In this document: in pieces, positions 17,586-25,347 of the stretch
Position numbering within the stretch: the first letter of the stretch is position 1
Layout of the letters: each line of letters begins with the position of its first letter
Origin: Alphaproteobacteria bacterium
GTDB lineage: Bacteria > Pseudomonadota > Alphaproteobacteria > Micropepsales > Micropepsaceae
Direction of reading: 5' to 3'
DNA: 64,000 bases
Assembly: GCA_016783965.1 (NCBI GenBank)
Contig: JADHVO010000008.1
Span: 248,001-312,000 of the forward strand
Position numbers and translations under genes: made by a program
The notes under the pieces: generated by a model
Told to the model about the DNA's origin: nothing
Seen by the model: only the letters and a program-made list of their open reading frames with translations
The model's database searches: none

Positions 17586-18938
17586 ATGATTGGATCGCTA
17601 CTGAAGCAGTACAAGTGGTTGCTGGCAGCACTGGGCGCGATTTCACTCGCGGCGCTTATCGCATTTCTCATTCGTCATCAGGCTGGCTTGAACAGCGCGC
17701 ATCCGGCGCCACCGCCACCTTCGAACGACGTCGTCTCAGTGGTGCCGAGCACAGCGACGGCGACACCGGCATCCACGCCGTCCGCGGGCGGCAGCGCGAT
17801 CATTCAAGGCGACGTCAGCGACCGCGACCTGGCGACGAGCAATGGCGACGTGCACATCCGGACAGGCGACGGCCTCTATTACGACTTTCAGGTCGTCGGA
17901 GAATTCGTCGCTCTGAAATCCGTGACGGACGGTCTTGAGGTGCAGCTGCGGCAGGCGCCGTGGCGCGAAACCTCCAGAACAATCAGCACAAACATAGCCG
18001 CCGCGATGAATGTCGCCGGCGATCGGGTTGGCGTCTATACGCGACGAAATGACCGTCTATACATCAACGGCCGTCCGACCACTGTCGACGGGCCGCGGAT
18101 GACCCTGCCGAAAGGCGGAGAGGTCGACGTAAACGGCGACGAGATTACGATCATTTGGCCAGATCTCACGGAAGTGAAGATCGACGTTGTTGGCGACTAC
18201 CTCAACCTGTCCGTCGACCTCGCTCCGCAACGCGCCGGCAAGGTCGTTGGCCTGTTCGGCAACTTTGACCGCAATCTGACGAACGACATGGCGGTGAGAG
18301 GCGGGGGGCAGATTGCGGTCTGGGACCCGGCGACCGGCAAGCCGATCCCGGTTGACGTGCGGAACCAGCTTTATCGCATCTACGGCAACAGCTGGCGCAT
18401 CCGGCAATCGGAGTCGCTGTTCGATTACGATCCGGGCCAGAGCACCGCGACATGGACCGATCTCAACTTCCCTTACGCACCCCTGTCGCTGAGCGCAGCG
18501 GCCCGGTCCCACGCACTTGCCGTTTGCAAGCAGGCGGGCATCACGGACGACCGGTTACTCGCAAACTGTATTCTTGATATTGCCGAGACCGGTGATGAAA
18601 GCTTCGCCCAGAGCGCGCTCAAGGTTCAGTCCGATCTGAAGCTGCGGCCCGGCTTCGAATGCACTGTCATTGCGGGCCACGGCTCGCGCTGCACGGAATA
18701 CGCGCCGTCGCTTCCGAACAGCCGCGTAGGGGCCGTGTTCTCGATAAGCGTCGAGACGGAAGACGGCGACCGCCGTCAGGTCGAGGTGTTCAGCTGCAGC
18801 CGTATCGATATCCAGCACCGCGCCTCCTGCAAGTTCAGGACGAAGGGCAGCGTTTTCGCGGGCGCGGCGACGGTTTCGCGCTACATGCTCGCAACGGGCA
18901 CCATGCATGAAGAAAAGGGCGAGATGCGTTCGGAATAG
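17586..18938 (+). CDS. Membrane-anchored von Willebrand factor type D domain protein
   Basis: 450 residues. One N-terminal transmembrane helix (~12-29), then a Pro/Ser/Thr/Ala-rich linker (39-70), then a VWD-like domain (~86-240). The domain has GDVHIRTGDGLYYDF at the start and GLFGNFDRNLTND at the end, where the usual GLCGNFD cysteine is Phe. A C-terminal region (~265-450) carries six cysteines at 313, 327, 358, 368, 403 and 414, spaced as if in three disulphides. VWD domains are best known from animal extracellular proteins. The protein should lie outside the cytoplasmic membrane. It is followed 37 nt later by the di-CXXCH protein gene, and the pair may work together. Confidence 0.8.
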   Translation: MIGSLLKQYKWLLAALGAISLAALIAFLIRHQAGLNSAHPAPPPPSNDVVSVVPSTATATPASTPSAGGSAIIQGDVSDRDLATSNGDVHIRTGDGLYYDFQVVGEFVALKSVTDGLEVQLRQAPWRETSRTISTNIAAAMNVAGDRVGVYTRRNDRLYINGRPTTVDGPRMTLPKGGEVDVNGDEITIIWPDLTEVKIDVVGDYLNLSVDLAPQRAGKVVGLFGNFDRNLTNDMAVRGGGQIAVWDPATGKPIPVDVRNQLYRIYGNSWRIRQSESLFDYDPGQSTATWTDLNFPYAPLSLSAAARSHALAVCKQAGITDDRLLANCILDIAETGDESFAQSALKVQSDLKLRPGFECTVIAGHGSRCTEYAPSLPNSRVGAVFSISVETEDGDRRQVEVFSCSRIDIQHRASCKFRTKGSVFAGAATVSRYMLATGTMHEEKGEMRSE

Positions 18939-18975
18939 CACACGCCGGCGCGGATAAGCCGGCATTGGGGGGCAT

Positions 18976-20388
18976 ATGGCCGATTCCTCACCGTCTTTGG
19001 TTCGCGGGCGGCTTGCGCTGATCGCTGTTCTGGGGGGACTGGGCTTTTACGGCCTGTTCGCTCTCGTGGCGGCCATGAACGCGTCGCAGTCACAGGCGGC
19101 CCCACCTCAGATCGACGGCGACTGGCGGCTGGAGGGCGATGCGTCGGGTCGGGTCATGATCCTCAAGCAGAACAAGGATCACCTCACCGGAAAGGTGGTC
19201 TGGAAGAATGGCGGCACGAGCTTCCTCGTCGACGGCACGATCTCGAACGCGGGCGAGGTGAAACTCAAAGTGACACTGGACAGGAGCGACAACACCGATC
19301 CCAAAGTGACCAAGGAAATCTGGGATGCGGCCGTCGACTCGCGCAAGTCCAAGGACGGGATGCTCCCACTCACAACTGCGAGCACGCTGCGCCTGGATGC
19401 CTCGGCAGGAGAGCTCAGCGGGGACCGGCCGGTCGTCGAAATCGATCACACGGGCGACAAGTTCAATACCATCAAAGAGTCCACCGTTGCTGCCCGCTTT
19501 ACCCACATCACGAACTATGCCCAGCGCTGCCGAGCGGAGATGGGCAGAATTCCGCCCTTCAGCTGTCTCGATGGCACCATTCTGAAGATCACCGTACACG
19601 GCAAGGAGACGCATTCGCATGTCGCCGCATGCGACCGTCCCGTACAGCTCAATATCGACTCCGACGGGCATCAGGGCCAATGCGTGCCCTATTCGCGGCT
19701 GCTTCGCCTGCACAACGAAGACCACGACAAGGTCGTGACGGTCGCGATATGCCGCAAGTATACGGACTCTGACAGCAGGGGTGCTTCGGACCCTGGCTTC
19801 GACGACATCGCGATGGTCTCCCACGACCCGGACACCGGCAACACCTGTTACTTCCAGAGCGAACCGGGCGTTCGCAAAGACGCATCACACGTCCCGAGCC
19901 CGACCGATGACGATGCGAGCCGTATCTGGGAACCGCGACAGCCGGCCGAGGGCGGCTTTGGTCCGGCGGGCGTGAGGTGCAACAAGTGTCATAGCGCCGG
20001 GCCCTTCATATGGTCGCCCTATGTCGCCCAGGTCGGCAACGTCGACGAGTGGGATCCGCTCGGCGAGTGGAACTCAAATTTCGACGATATGTTCGGTGTG
20101 CGCGCGGTCACCTTTGAGGTCGGCGCCAAGAACAATTGCCGGGAGTGTCACCGCATCGGTAACGGCGACAATTGCCGCATATTCGATCCCGGGTACACGA
20201 CGACGCCCAAGAAATTTTCCACGGCTCCTAACGAGTATTGGATGCCGCTCGACTTGGAGTCCCATAACGTTCCCTACGACGCCACAAAAATGGCCGCGTG
20301 GCGCAAGGACTTCACTGCGTCTATGGCTCAGATCGCGCGATGCTGTAAGAACCCCGGCGCCACCGAATGCAATGCGACTGCACACTGA
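18976..20388 (+). CDS. Secreted protein with two CXXCH haem-binding motifs
   Basis: 470 residues. An N-terminal membrane segment or signal anchor (~11-34) is followed by a beta-rich domain (~45-170) that has a DGDWRLEGDASGRVMILKQ opening, then a cysteine-containing middle domain. The C-terminal region has two c-type haem motifs, CNKCH (335-339) and CRECH (388-392), and further cysteines at 400, 456, 457 and 465. The CXXCH motifs imply a periplasmic di-haem cytochrome, if haem is attached. I do not recognise a named family. It is immediately downstream of the VWD gene in the same orientation. Confidence 0.78.
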   Translation: MADSSPSLVRGRLALIAVLGGLGFYGLFALVAAMNASQSQAAPPQIDGDWRLEGDASGRVMILKQNKDHLTGKVVWKNGGTSFLVDGTISNAGEVKLKVTLDRSDNTDPKVTKEIWDAAVDSRKSKDGMLPLTTASTLRLDASAGELSGDRPVVEIDHTGDKFNTIKESTVAARFTHITNYAQRCRAEMGRIPPFSCLDGTILKITVHGKETHSHVAACDRPVQLNIDSDGHQGQCVPYSRLLRLHNEDHDKVVTVAICRKYTDSDSRGASDPGFDDIAMVSHDPDTGNTCYFQSEPGVRKDASHVPSPTDDDASRIWEPRQPAEGGFGPAGVRCNKCHSAGPFIWSPYVAQVGNVDEWDPLGEWNSNFDDMFGVRAVTFEVGAKNNCRECHRIGNGDNCRIFDPGYTTTPKKFSTAPNEYWMPLDLESHNVPYDATKMAAWRKDFTASMAQIARCCKNPGATECNATAH

Positions 20389-20503
20389 GCCGGGCAATCG
20401 CAAATCAATCGGTAGGGAGAACGCAAGGAAAAGGAAACGCACGTGCAGGAAACAACCGCACCCCTGTGGTCGACCAGCGTTGATCGCAAACCGTCAACCC
20501 GTC

Positions 20504-20671
20504 ATGCTGCATGGCTTAAGTTCAGCCCTTGGGTCCGCTGTGCGGTTTTCTGCTCTAGCAGTTTGCATGGTGCTCGCGGCCTGCAACAACGCATCTACCG
20601 GACCAGCCGTTAAACCGACCACTCCCGCGAGACCGGCATACACTATCGGTCCGTCGCCCCCATTAACCTGA
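20504..20671 (+). CDS. Small putative lipoprotein
   Basis: 55 residues. A hydrophobic signal stretch ends in the lipobox LAAC with the acylated cysteine at about position 27. A short, Pro/Thr-rich, probably disordered tail follows. No further domain can be seen. It is in the same direction as the VWD and di-CXXCH genes and ~115 nt downstream. The short length lowers confidence. Confidence 0.45.
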   Translation: MLHGLSSALGSAVRFSALAVCMVLAACNNASTGPAVKPTTPARPAYTIGPSPPLT

Positions 20672-20891
20672 GACTGGGGCCACCTTCCATGAACGCGATG
20701 AGGTCGGACATCCGGTAGCGCACGCTCCTCCCCACACGAAGGTAAAGGGGGCCGATCCCCCGCTGGCGCCACTCTTCCAAGGTTCTGTTCGAGAAGACGC
20801 TTTGGCCGTCATGACATCCGCCAGCGACAAATTCTGCTGAACGCGCGTTCACAATGCGGGAATAACCACAACCTGCACTCGCGTTGAACAC
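20643..20891 (-). pseudogene. AlpA/excisionase-like HTH protein, probably frameshifted
   Basis: The C-terminal part, SNRTLEEWRQRG followed by GPLYLRVGRSVRYRMSDLIAFM, is the winged-helix signature of AlpA/MerR-like excisionase regulators of integrated elements. The N-terminal part of the open frame is not protein-like. The expected beginning, LSLADVMTAKA, is found in a neighbouring frame ending at about 20800, so one base appears to be missing there. It fits an island remnant. Confidence 0.6.
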
Positions 20892-21027
20892 TATGCGGAT
20901 AGTGTTCAGCGCCCTGGCGTTTAGGTCTCAGAGTGAACGCGTGCCACTGGAAGAACCCCGTTCAGGGGAATTCTCCGAATTCGCGGTATTCTGCCAGCGT
21001 GTCGGGAATCTGATATCCGTAACTGGC

Positions 21028-21753
21028 TTACGGGCAAGTCAAATGCAGCTTGGTGGTCTCGTAGGCGCTCGCGCCCACCGAGTTCGATTTCGTCGGGCCG
21101 TCGTCGGAACAGGTCCACTCGACGGACAGGTCCTTCATGCAGCCATAAGCGGGATCGGGATGGTTGACCTCAGCTCCGGTCAACGCACACTCGTTTCGGC
21201 CGTTGCAGAGGCCCCCCACCTGGCTCGTCACATTGCCCTGCGGCGCACGGCAATTCGCGCCGAGCGTGGCGAGCTTGACGTGGATGCCGGTGCTGGCCTC
21301 CGTGCCGTCCGGTGGAGGCGGGGCGATGCATTGCAGCTCCACCATGCGCCCGCGAATGCTCGCGATCTCGCGGCCCGCCGCGTCACGCTCTGGAATTGCG
21401 TGCAATGCAGCTTCGAGGCGCTCCTCAATCTGACTCGCAAGATTAATAAGACACCAGTTGGGATTGTCTGTGCACGGCGTGCGTCCCAAATGCCGCAAGC
21501 GTGCCCACTCGACGTCAGCCTTGATCTTGTCTCGGTTGGAGAAATACCTGTTCAGAGCTGCGTGCGCCGTGCGAAGGCGTGATATCTCTTCGTCCGACGC
21601 ATAACTCGCATATTGCCGTTCGAGCGGCGCGAGCCGCGCCTGGTTGTTGGCGCAGCGCGCCTCGCGGTCTTCTGCCGACATGTCGGCGGCGACTGCGGGA
21701 AGCAGAACACCCGTGAGCACAACAGCCAGTCCGATAGATTTGAGCTTGAGCAC
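21028..21753 (-). CDS. Secreted protein with C-terminal SUEL/galactose-binding-lectin-like domain
   Basis: 241 residues from GTG 21753, which is preceded by GGGGAA. A signal peptide (1-23), a helical region with likely coiled coil (~27-140, with Cys34, Cys94 and Cys101), then a lectin-like domain (~157-240). The domain pattern ATLGANC...GNV...CNGRNEC...DPAYGCMKDLSVEWTC matches bacterial members of the SUEL lectin (Gal_Lectin) family, which bind galactose or rhamnose in animals. An N-terminally truncated inverted copy follows at 22041-22466. The role is probably extracytoplasmic glycan binding, as inference. Confidence 0.78.
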   Translation of the reverse strand: MLKLKSIGLAVVLTGVLLPAVAADMSAEDREARCANNQARLAPLERQYASYASDEEISRLRTAHAALNRYFSNRDKIKADVEWARLRHLGRTPCTDNPNWCLINLASQIEERLEAALHAIPERDAAGREIASIRGRMVELQCIAPPPPDGTEASTGIHVKLATLGANCRAPQGNVTSQVGGLCNGRNECALTGAEVNHPDPAYGCMKDLSVEWTCSDDGPTKSNSVGASAYETTKLHLTCP

Positions 21754-21855
21754 GGGTTCCCCGATCACTGTGCCTCTGTTCCTCACTATAGTTAGATACA
21801 ATAGCGGGAGCAATATTCCCTCACCTCGTGCTCCTTTCGACTCAGCGGCTAGAAG

Positions 21856-22032
21856 TCAGCCCTGCCACATTCGCTCAGCTAGGTGCCGTTCCTCTTCGCC
21901 AAGTGCTTCGGTATAGACAATCGTGCTATCGAGGCGGGCATGCCCAAGCCAACGTTTTAGTATGCCGAGCGGGACACTTGCCTGGACGGCCCCCTTGACT
22001 CCGAATGCATGCCGCAACGCCTTTGGCATCGA
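21856..22032 (-). pseudogene. Tyrosine integrase C-terminal fragment
   Basis: The last 58 codons of a phage-type tyrosine recombinase. The fragment has ALRHAFG (box II His-x-x-Arg region; here LRHAF), WLGHARLDST with the second catalytic histidine, and VYTEAL with the nucleophilic tyrosine. The N-terminal ~300 residues are absent, and just upstream the sequence becomes the lectin-gene copy on the other strand. This is a broken integrase that once served the island or an older element. Confidence 0.8.
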
Positions 22033-22040
22033 AATCGAGG

Positions 22041-22466
22041 CTGGTAAATCTGCTGCGGAACATAGCGCCGCGGATGCGGCGACCGCGAGTGGTGCCCAAG
22101 GCTCTCGCCGTGCGCAGCCGTTATCAGGAAATACAGAAAGAAATGGCTCAGCTTCGCAGCCGTATGATCGAGCTCGGATGCACCGAGCCCACCGTTGACA
22201 CTGCGCCTGCGGCGACAGGCATTCATGTAACGACAGCGACGCTCGGAGCCAATTGTCACGCAATTCAGGGCAACGTCGCAAACATGTGCAATGGTCGAAA
22301 CACCTGCGAGCTGACTGGCGCTGATGTAAACCACCCCGATCCAGCGTTCGGGTGCATGAAGGATTTGTCGGTCGAATGGACCTGTTCTGTTGACGGCCCA
22401 GCGAAATCGAGTTCGGTGCCTGCGTCGGCGTACGAGACGGTGAAGCTGAGGCTCAGTTGCCCCTAA
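22041..22466 (+). pseudogene. N-terminally truncated copy of the lectin-domain gene
   Basis: From LVNLLRNI onward this frame parallels the protein encoded at 21028-21753. It shares the R-x-R-M-x-E-L-x-C joint and nearly all of the lectin domain, including GANC, CNGRN, HPDPA and MKDLSVEWTC. The signal peptide and first ~100 residues are missing. It begins within ~10 nt of the integrase fragment on the opposite strand, so a rearrangement joined the two. Without a signal peptide it is unlikely to be functional, though the frame itself is open. Confidence 0.72.
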
Positions 22467-23109
22467 GTGACCGAGCGAACTTGGCGCCGCGCCATCTTCA
22501 CACGTGTCGAACCGTCGAGCGGACCGTAACATCGACCAGAAATTCGTCTCTGGACTCGACAGGCGTCCGTACAGCGCTGCCGCCGTGGTCTGTCGTGGAT
22601 AAGACACCAGGGACCAAGACTGACACCCTACGCGTGTCTCACGAGTCAGCTCCATTCCGGTGCGTCATGGTGCTCGAACCGGTCCACGCCGATCCTATGA
22701 GGCGTACGCGCGATCACGACGACCGGCGCGACAGGCCCTTCCGGCGACCATCGCTGATCGACCAGTTCGGCTCACCCTCTCCATGACATGCGAACTGCAA
22801 CCGTGACCCTCGCCTGTGACGGCCAAGAAGCGCGCAAAAAACAAAATGCGCAGTGATATTCTTACAATATCAAGAGCTTCCGGCACCGCCATCTGCGGCG
22901 ACGCCAATATTCTGTTTCGCGTCGCGCGCTTCACTGAAGTCTCGCTCCATCGCAGTTTTTCCTAATTCTCGCAATCTGCCCGCTTTAACGGGTGCTCCTT
23001 GTTCAGCGCAACCTGAAGCGCCGCCGGCAATTTCAAGGTAAATTGCGGTCAATGGAATGACATGGCGAGCGCGCGCGCTCGCCATGTCGCTGTCGCGCAA
23101 GGGGGCGAG
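22467..23109. other. Island intergenic region without a clear gene
   Basis: 640 bp with only short, poorly supported frames on either strand. A 19-bp palindrome (TGATATT, 5 nt, AATATCA) at 22854-22872 may be an operator. The minus strand beyond it has no convincing reading frame. It looks like degraded island DNA. Confidence 0.5.
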
Positions 23110-23357
23110 ATGGCAGAGCCATACCTGGGTGAGACTCGGCAATTTGCCTTCGGCAAAGTCCCCGGGCGTTGGCCGATGGCAGTCTTCTTTCCATCCAGCA
23201 AAATCAGGGTCTATTTTCACTCCTCGGCAATCGCTATGGCGGCGATGGCCGAAAGACGTTTGCGCTGCCCGATTTGCGCGGCCGCGTTCCGGTCGGCGTA
23301 GGCAAGGACCGGCAAAAATGCGGCCAACAGCTTGTGCAGAGCTATGAGCAGCTATGA
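23110..23357 (+). pseudogene. Phage tail-collar / microcystin-dependent-like protein, frameshifted remnant
   Basis: The start MAEPYLGETRQFAFGKVPG, with an AGGGGG ribosome-binding site, is the signature N-terminus of tail-collar (MdpB-like) proteins. After about residue 20 the family pattern continues only in another frame: LADGSLLSIQQNQGLFSLLG, then YGGDGRKTFALPDLRGRVPVGVG. The shift is at about 23165-23172. The rest of the ~180-residue protein is missing, ending just before the attachment repeat. Confidence 0.8.
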
Positions 23358-23373
23358 GCCATCATCAATTTCG

Positions 23374-23418
23374 TTCGTAATGATGGGGTCGCATGTTCGA
23401 GTCACGCAGGCGGCACCA
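23374..23418. repeat. Attachment-site direct repeat, distal copy
   Basis: A 45-bp copy of the tRNA-Thr 3' end with one mismatch (A at 23393). It defines the right border of the island. The ~55 bp that follow also resemble the sequence just after the tRNA (roughly three quarters identical by eye), so homology extends past the CCA end. Confidence 0.85.
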
Positions 23419-23708
23419 CTCTCCAAGTCTCTCGGGAGTATCTTGGCCACGCAATACGCGGACCAAGGACTCTAGCGGTCACAATTTGTCGACCGCGGTT
23501 CACAACGCCGCTTCTCGCCGAACACCCCCTCGCTAAGTTGGCGAGCGAAACGCTTGCGCCGGTATCATCGCGTTCGAGCGCGGGCGATCCGCACGATGGC
23601 TAAGCTTCGCGCCAGGAAATTCTGGTCGCCGGCCCGCTCGCCGCGTAGCCGTCTCCGCCTTCTCACTGACAAACCCGGAACTGTTGCCCTTGGAAGGGCA
23701 TCCCTGAG
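23419..23708. other. Gene-free stretch right of the island
   Basis: Apart from the first ~55 bp, which resemble the region following tRNA-Thr, I see no supported gene, RNA or repeat here. It ends at the promoter of the TetR gene. Confidence 0.5.
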
Positions 23709-23745
23709 TTGACATTTTGAACAGTTATGTTCAAAATAGTACAAT
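23709..23745 (+). promoter_or_regulatory. Promoter and palindromic operator of the aromatic operon
   Basis: A consensus -35 TTGACA (23709-23714) is followed by 17 nt and CAAAAT (23732-23737), which would start transcription at about the regulator's ATG. A perfect 24-bp palindrome, ATTTTGAACA-GTTA-TGTTCAAAAT (23714-23737), fills the promoter and is a natural operator for the TetR protein encoded directly after it. An alternative promoter is TTGAAC (23717-23722) with TACAAT (23740-23745). Confidence 0.7.
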
Positions 23746-24415
23746 GATGGGTACACAACCAATTCCCCTGGGCAGGCCCAGTCGCGCACGCAGCCGCATC
23801 TACGGCGCAGCGCTGCGTCTCTTTGCGGAAAACGGCGGAAATGCGATCTCGGTGAGTGACCTTGCCGACGCTGCAGGAATCGCGCGCGGCACGATTTACA
23901 ACAACATGGATGACCCCCGGAATTTGCTCGGCGAGGTTGCCGCGGCACTGTCTCGGGAAATGCTGGCGCGAACCGAGGCGACCATGATGGGCGTCGCCGA
24001 TCCGGTAGAACGGATCGCCACCGGGCTTCGCCTGTTCGTGCGGCGCGCGCACGAAGATCATGACTGGGGCCGGTTCATGGTGCAATTCACGCTGAGCCAC
24101 GCCGTGTTGCGGGGGGTGATGCGGGAGCCGCCAACCCGCGACGTGGCGCAGGCCATTGAAGCCGGTCGATTTAGGATTGTCGCGGCACAAGTACCGGCCT
24201 TCGTCTCGATGCTCACGGGCACTGCAATTGCGGCGATGAACACGGTTGTCCGTGGCGAGCAGACATGGCGCGACGCGGGAAGCAATGCGGCGGAGATGCT
24301 GTTGCGCGGGGCGGGTCTGCCTTCCGCGGAGGCGCGTCGCATCGCGCGAAGCGAACTACCGCCGCTCGCCGACGAGCAGACAGCGGCAAAATCGAGGAAA
24401 CGGAGAGTCGCATGA
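23744..24415 (+). CDS. TetR/AcrR family regulator of the aromatic operon
   Basis: 223 residues. The N-terminal HTH (about residues 15-62) has RSRIYGAALRLFAENGG, then the recognition region IARGTIYNNMDDP, where the usual YxHF/YYYF aromatic pair is partly altered (IYNNM). The rest is a helical ligand-binding domain. It is the first gene of the operon and overlaps the dioxygenase gene (ATGA). It sits behind a palindrome covering its own promoter, so it probably represses itself and the catabolic genes until an aromatic inducer binds. Confidence 0.88.
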   Translation: MMGTQPIPLGRPSRARSRIYGAALRLFAENGGNAISVSDLADAAGIARGTIYNNMDDPRNLLGEVAAALSREMLARTEATMMGVADPVERIATGLRLFVRRAHEDHDWGRFMVQFTLSHAVLRGVMREPPTRDVAQAIEAGRFRIVAAQVPAFVSMLTGTAIAAMNTVVRGEQTWRDAGSNAAEMLLRGAGLPSAEARRIARSELPPLADEQTAAKSRKRRVA

Positions 24416-25347
24416 GCACGATAAAGATCGAAGACATTGCGCATGTGCGCTTCGGTGCGCCCAACCTGGAGGAGATGAAAGCCTTCCTGACCGAGTTTGG
24501 GTTGATCCAGGTTCCTTCCGGTGATGGCGTGATATACGCCCGCGGCGCGGGGCCTCAGCCTTTCCTGCACGCCACATGTTCAGGCGAGCCCGGACTCCGT
24601 GCCGTCGGGTTTCGCGCGGGGAGCGTTACGGATCTTGAACGTCTGGCTGCCAGCGAAGGTACCGCGGTCGAACGATCGAACGCGCCCGGTGGTGGGTTCG
24701 TTGTTACCCTCACCGATCCGGACGGTTTTCAAATCGAAGTCGTAGCGGCGCAGGACCCGGCGCCCCTTGTGCCGCTTGCAGGCGAACCGGTTGGTAACAA
24801 TGCCCGGACCAAGGCCCGTCTTCGGTCGCCCCTACGGCTAACGGAAGGGCCGGCGCACGTGGTTCGCCTCGGCCACGCCGTTCTCGAAGTCAGGGATTTC
24901 CGGACTTCGGAAGCTTGGTACAAATCGCGCTTCGGGTTTATCACTTCCGACGAGATCGAGGCCGCGCCCGGCGTCGCGATCGGAGCGTTCTTGCGCTGTG
25001 ATCGGGGCGAGACGCCGACAGATCATCATACGCTGTTCCTTCTCCAGTCTCCCGGTGCCCCGCGTTTCAATCACGCGGCGTTCGAGGTGGCCAACTTTGA
25101 CGACCTGATGCTGGGGCACACCCATCTGAAGCGCGCAAAGCGCACGCCCGCATGGGGCGTTGGTCGCCACATTCTCGGCAGCCAGATATTCGACTACTGG
25201 AAGGACCCGTGGGGCCACGAATTGGAGCACTGGACCGACGGCGATCTCTTTGCCGCCGCCGACGGTTCGCACAAGTCGACGCTTCAGGAATTGCTGGGCG
25301 TTCAATGGGGACCTCTCCATCCGATGATGGCGGGGGCCGGGCAATGA
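24412..25347 (+). CDS. Extradiol ring-cleavage dioxygenase of the VOC superfamily (type I)
   Basis: 311 residues, two VOC modules as in 2,3-dihydroxybiphenyl/catechol 2,3-dioxygenases. The first module starts IAHVRFGAPNLEEMKAFL. The second starts VVRLGHAVLEVRDFRTSEAWY, with the first iron-ligand histidine in LGHAV. The later FNHAAFEV gives the second histidine, and WKDPWGHELEHW the glutamate region. Such enzymes open catechol-type rings next to the diol (meta cleavage) using Fe(II). It is translationally coupled to the regulator and to the hydrolase. Confidence 0.9.
   Translation: MSTIKIEDIAHVRFGAPNLEEMKAFLTEFGLIQVPSGDGVIYARGAGPQPFLHATCSGEPGLRAVGFRAGSVTDLERLAASEGTAVERSNAPGGGFVVTLTDPDGFQIEVVAAQDPAPLVPLAGEPVGNNARTKARLRSPLRLTEGPAHVVRLGHAVLEVRDFRTSEAWYKSRFGFITSDEIEAAPGVAIGAFLRCDRGETPTDHHTLFLLQSPGAPRFNHAAFEVANFDDLMLGHTHLKRAKRTPAWGVGRHILGSQIFDYWKDPWGHELEHWTDGDLFAAADGSHKSTLQELLGVQWGPLHPMMAGAGQ

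Larger units (their letters stand above)
14823..23418. mobile_element. Decayed genomic island inserted at tRNA-Thr
   Basis: The 8.5 kb between tRNA-Thr and a direct repeat of its 3' end has the marks of an integrative element. These are the tRNA attachment site, a C-terminal integrase stub (21856-22032), an excisionase-like remnant (20643-20891), a broken phage tail-collar gene (23110-23357), gene duplications, and looser gene spacing than the backbone. Cargo includes a methyltransferase, a DinB-family protein, a VWD-domain protein, a secreted di-CXXCH protein and lectin-like proteins. With no complete integrase it is presumably immobile. Confidence 0.75.

Noticed and set aside
22870..23220. 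Minus-strand frame of 116 codons in the island
   Set aside because: It covers the tail-collar remnant from the other side, with no recognised domain and no convincing start site.
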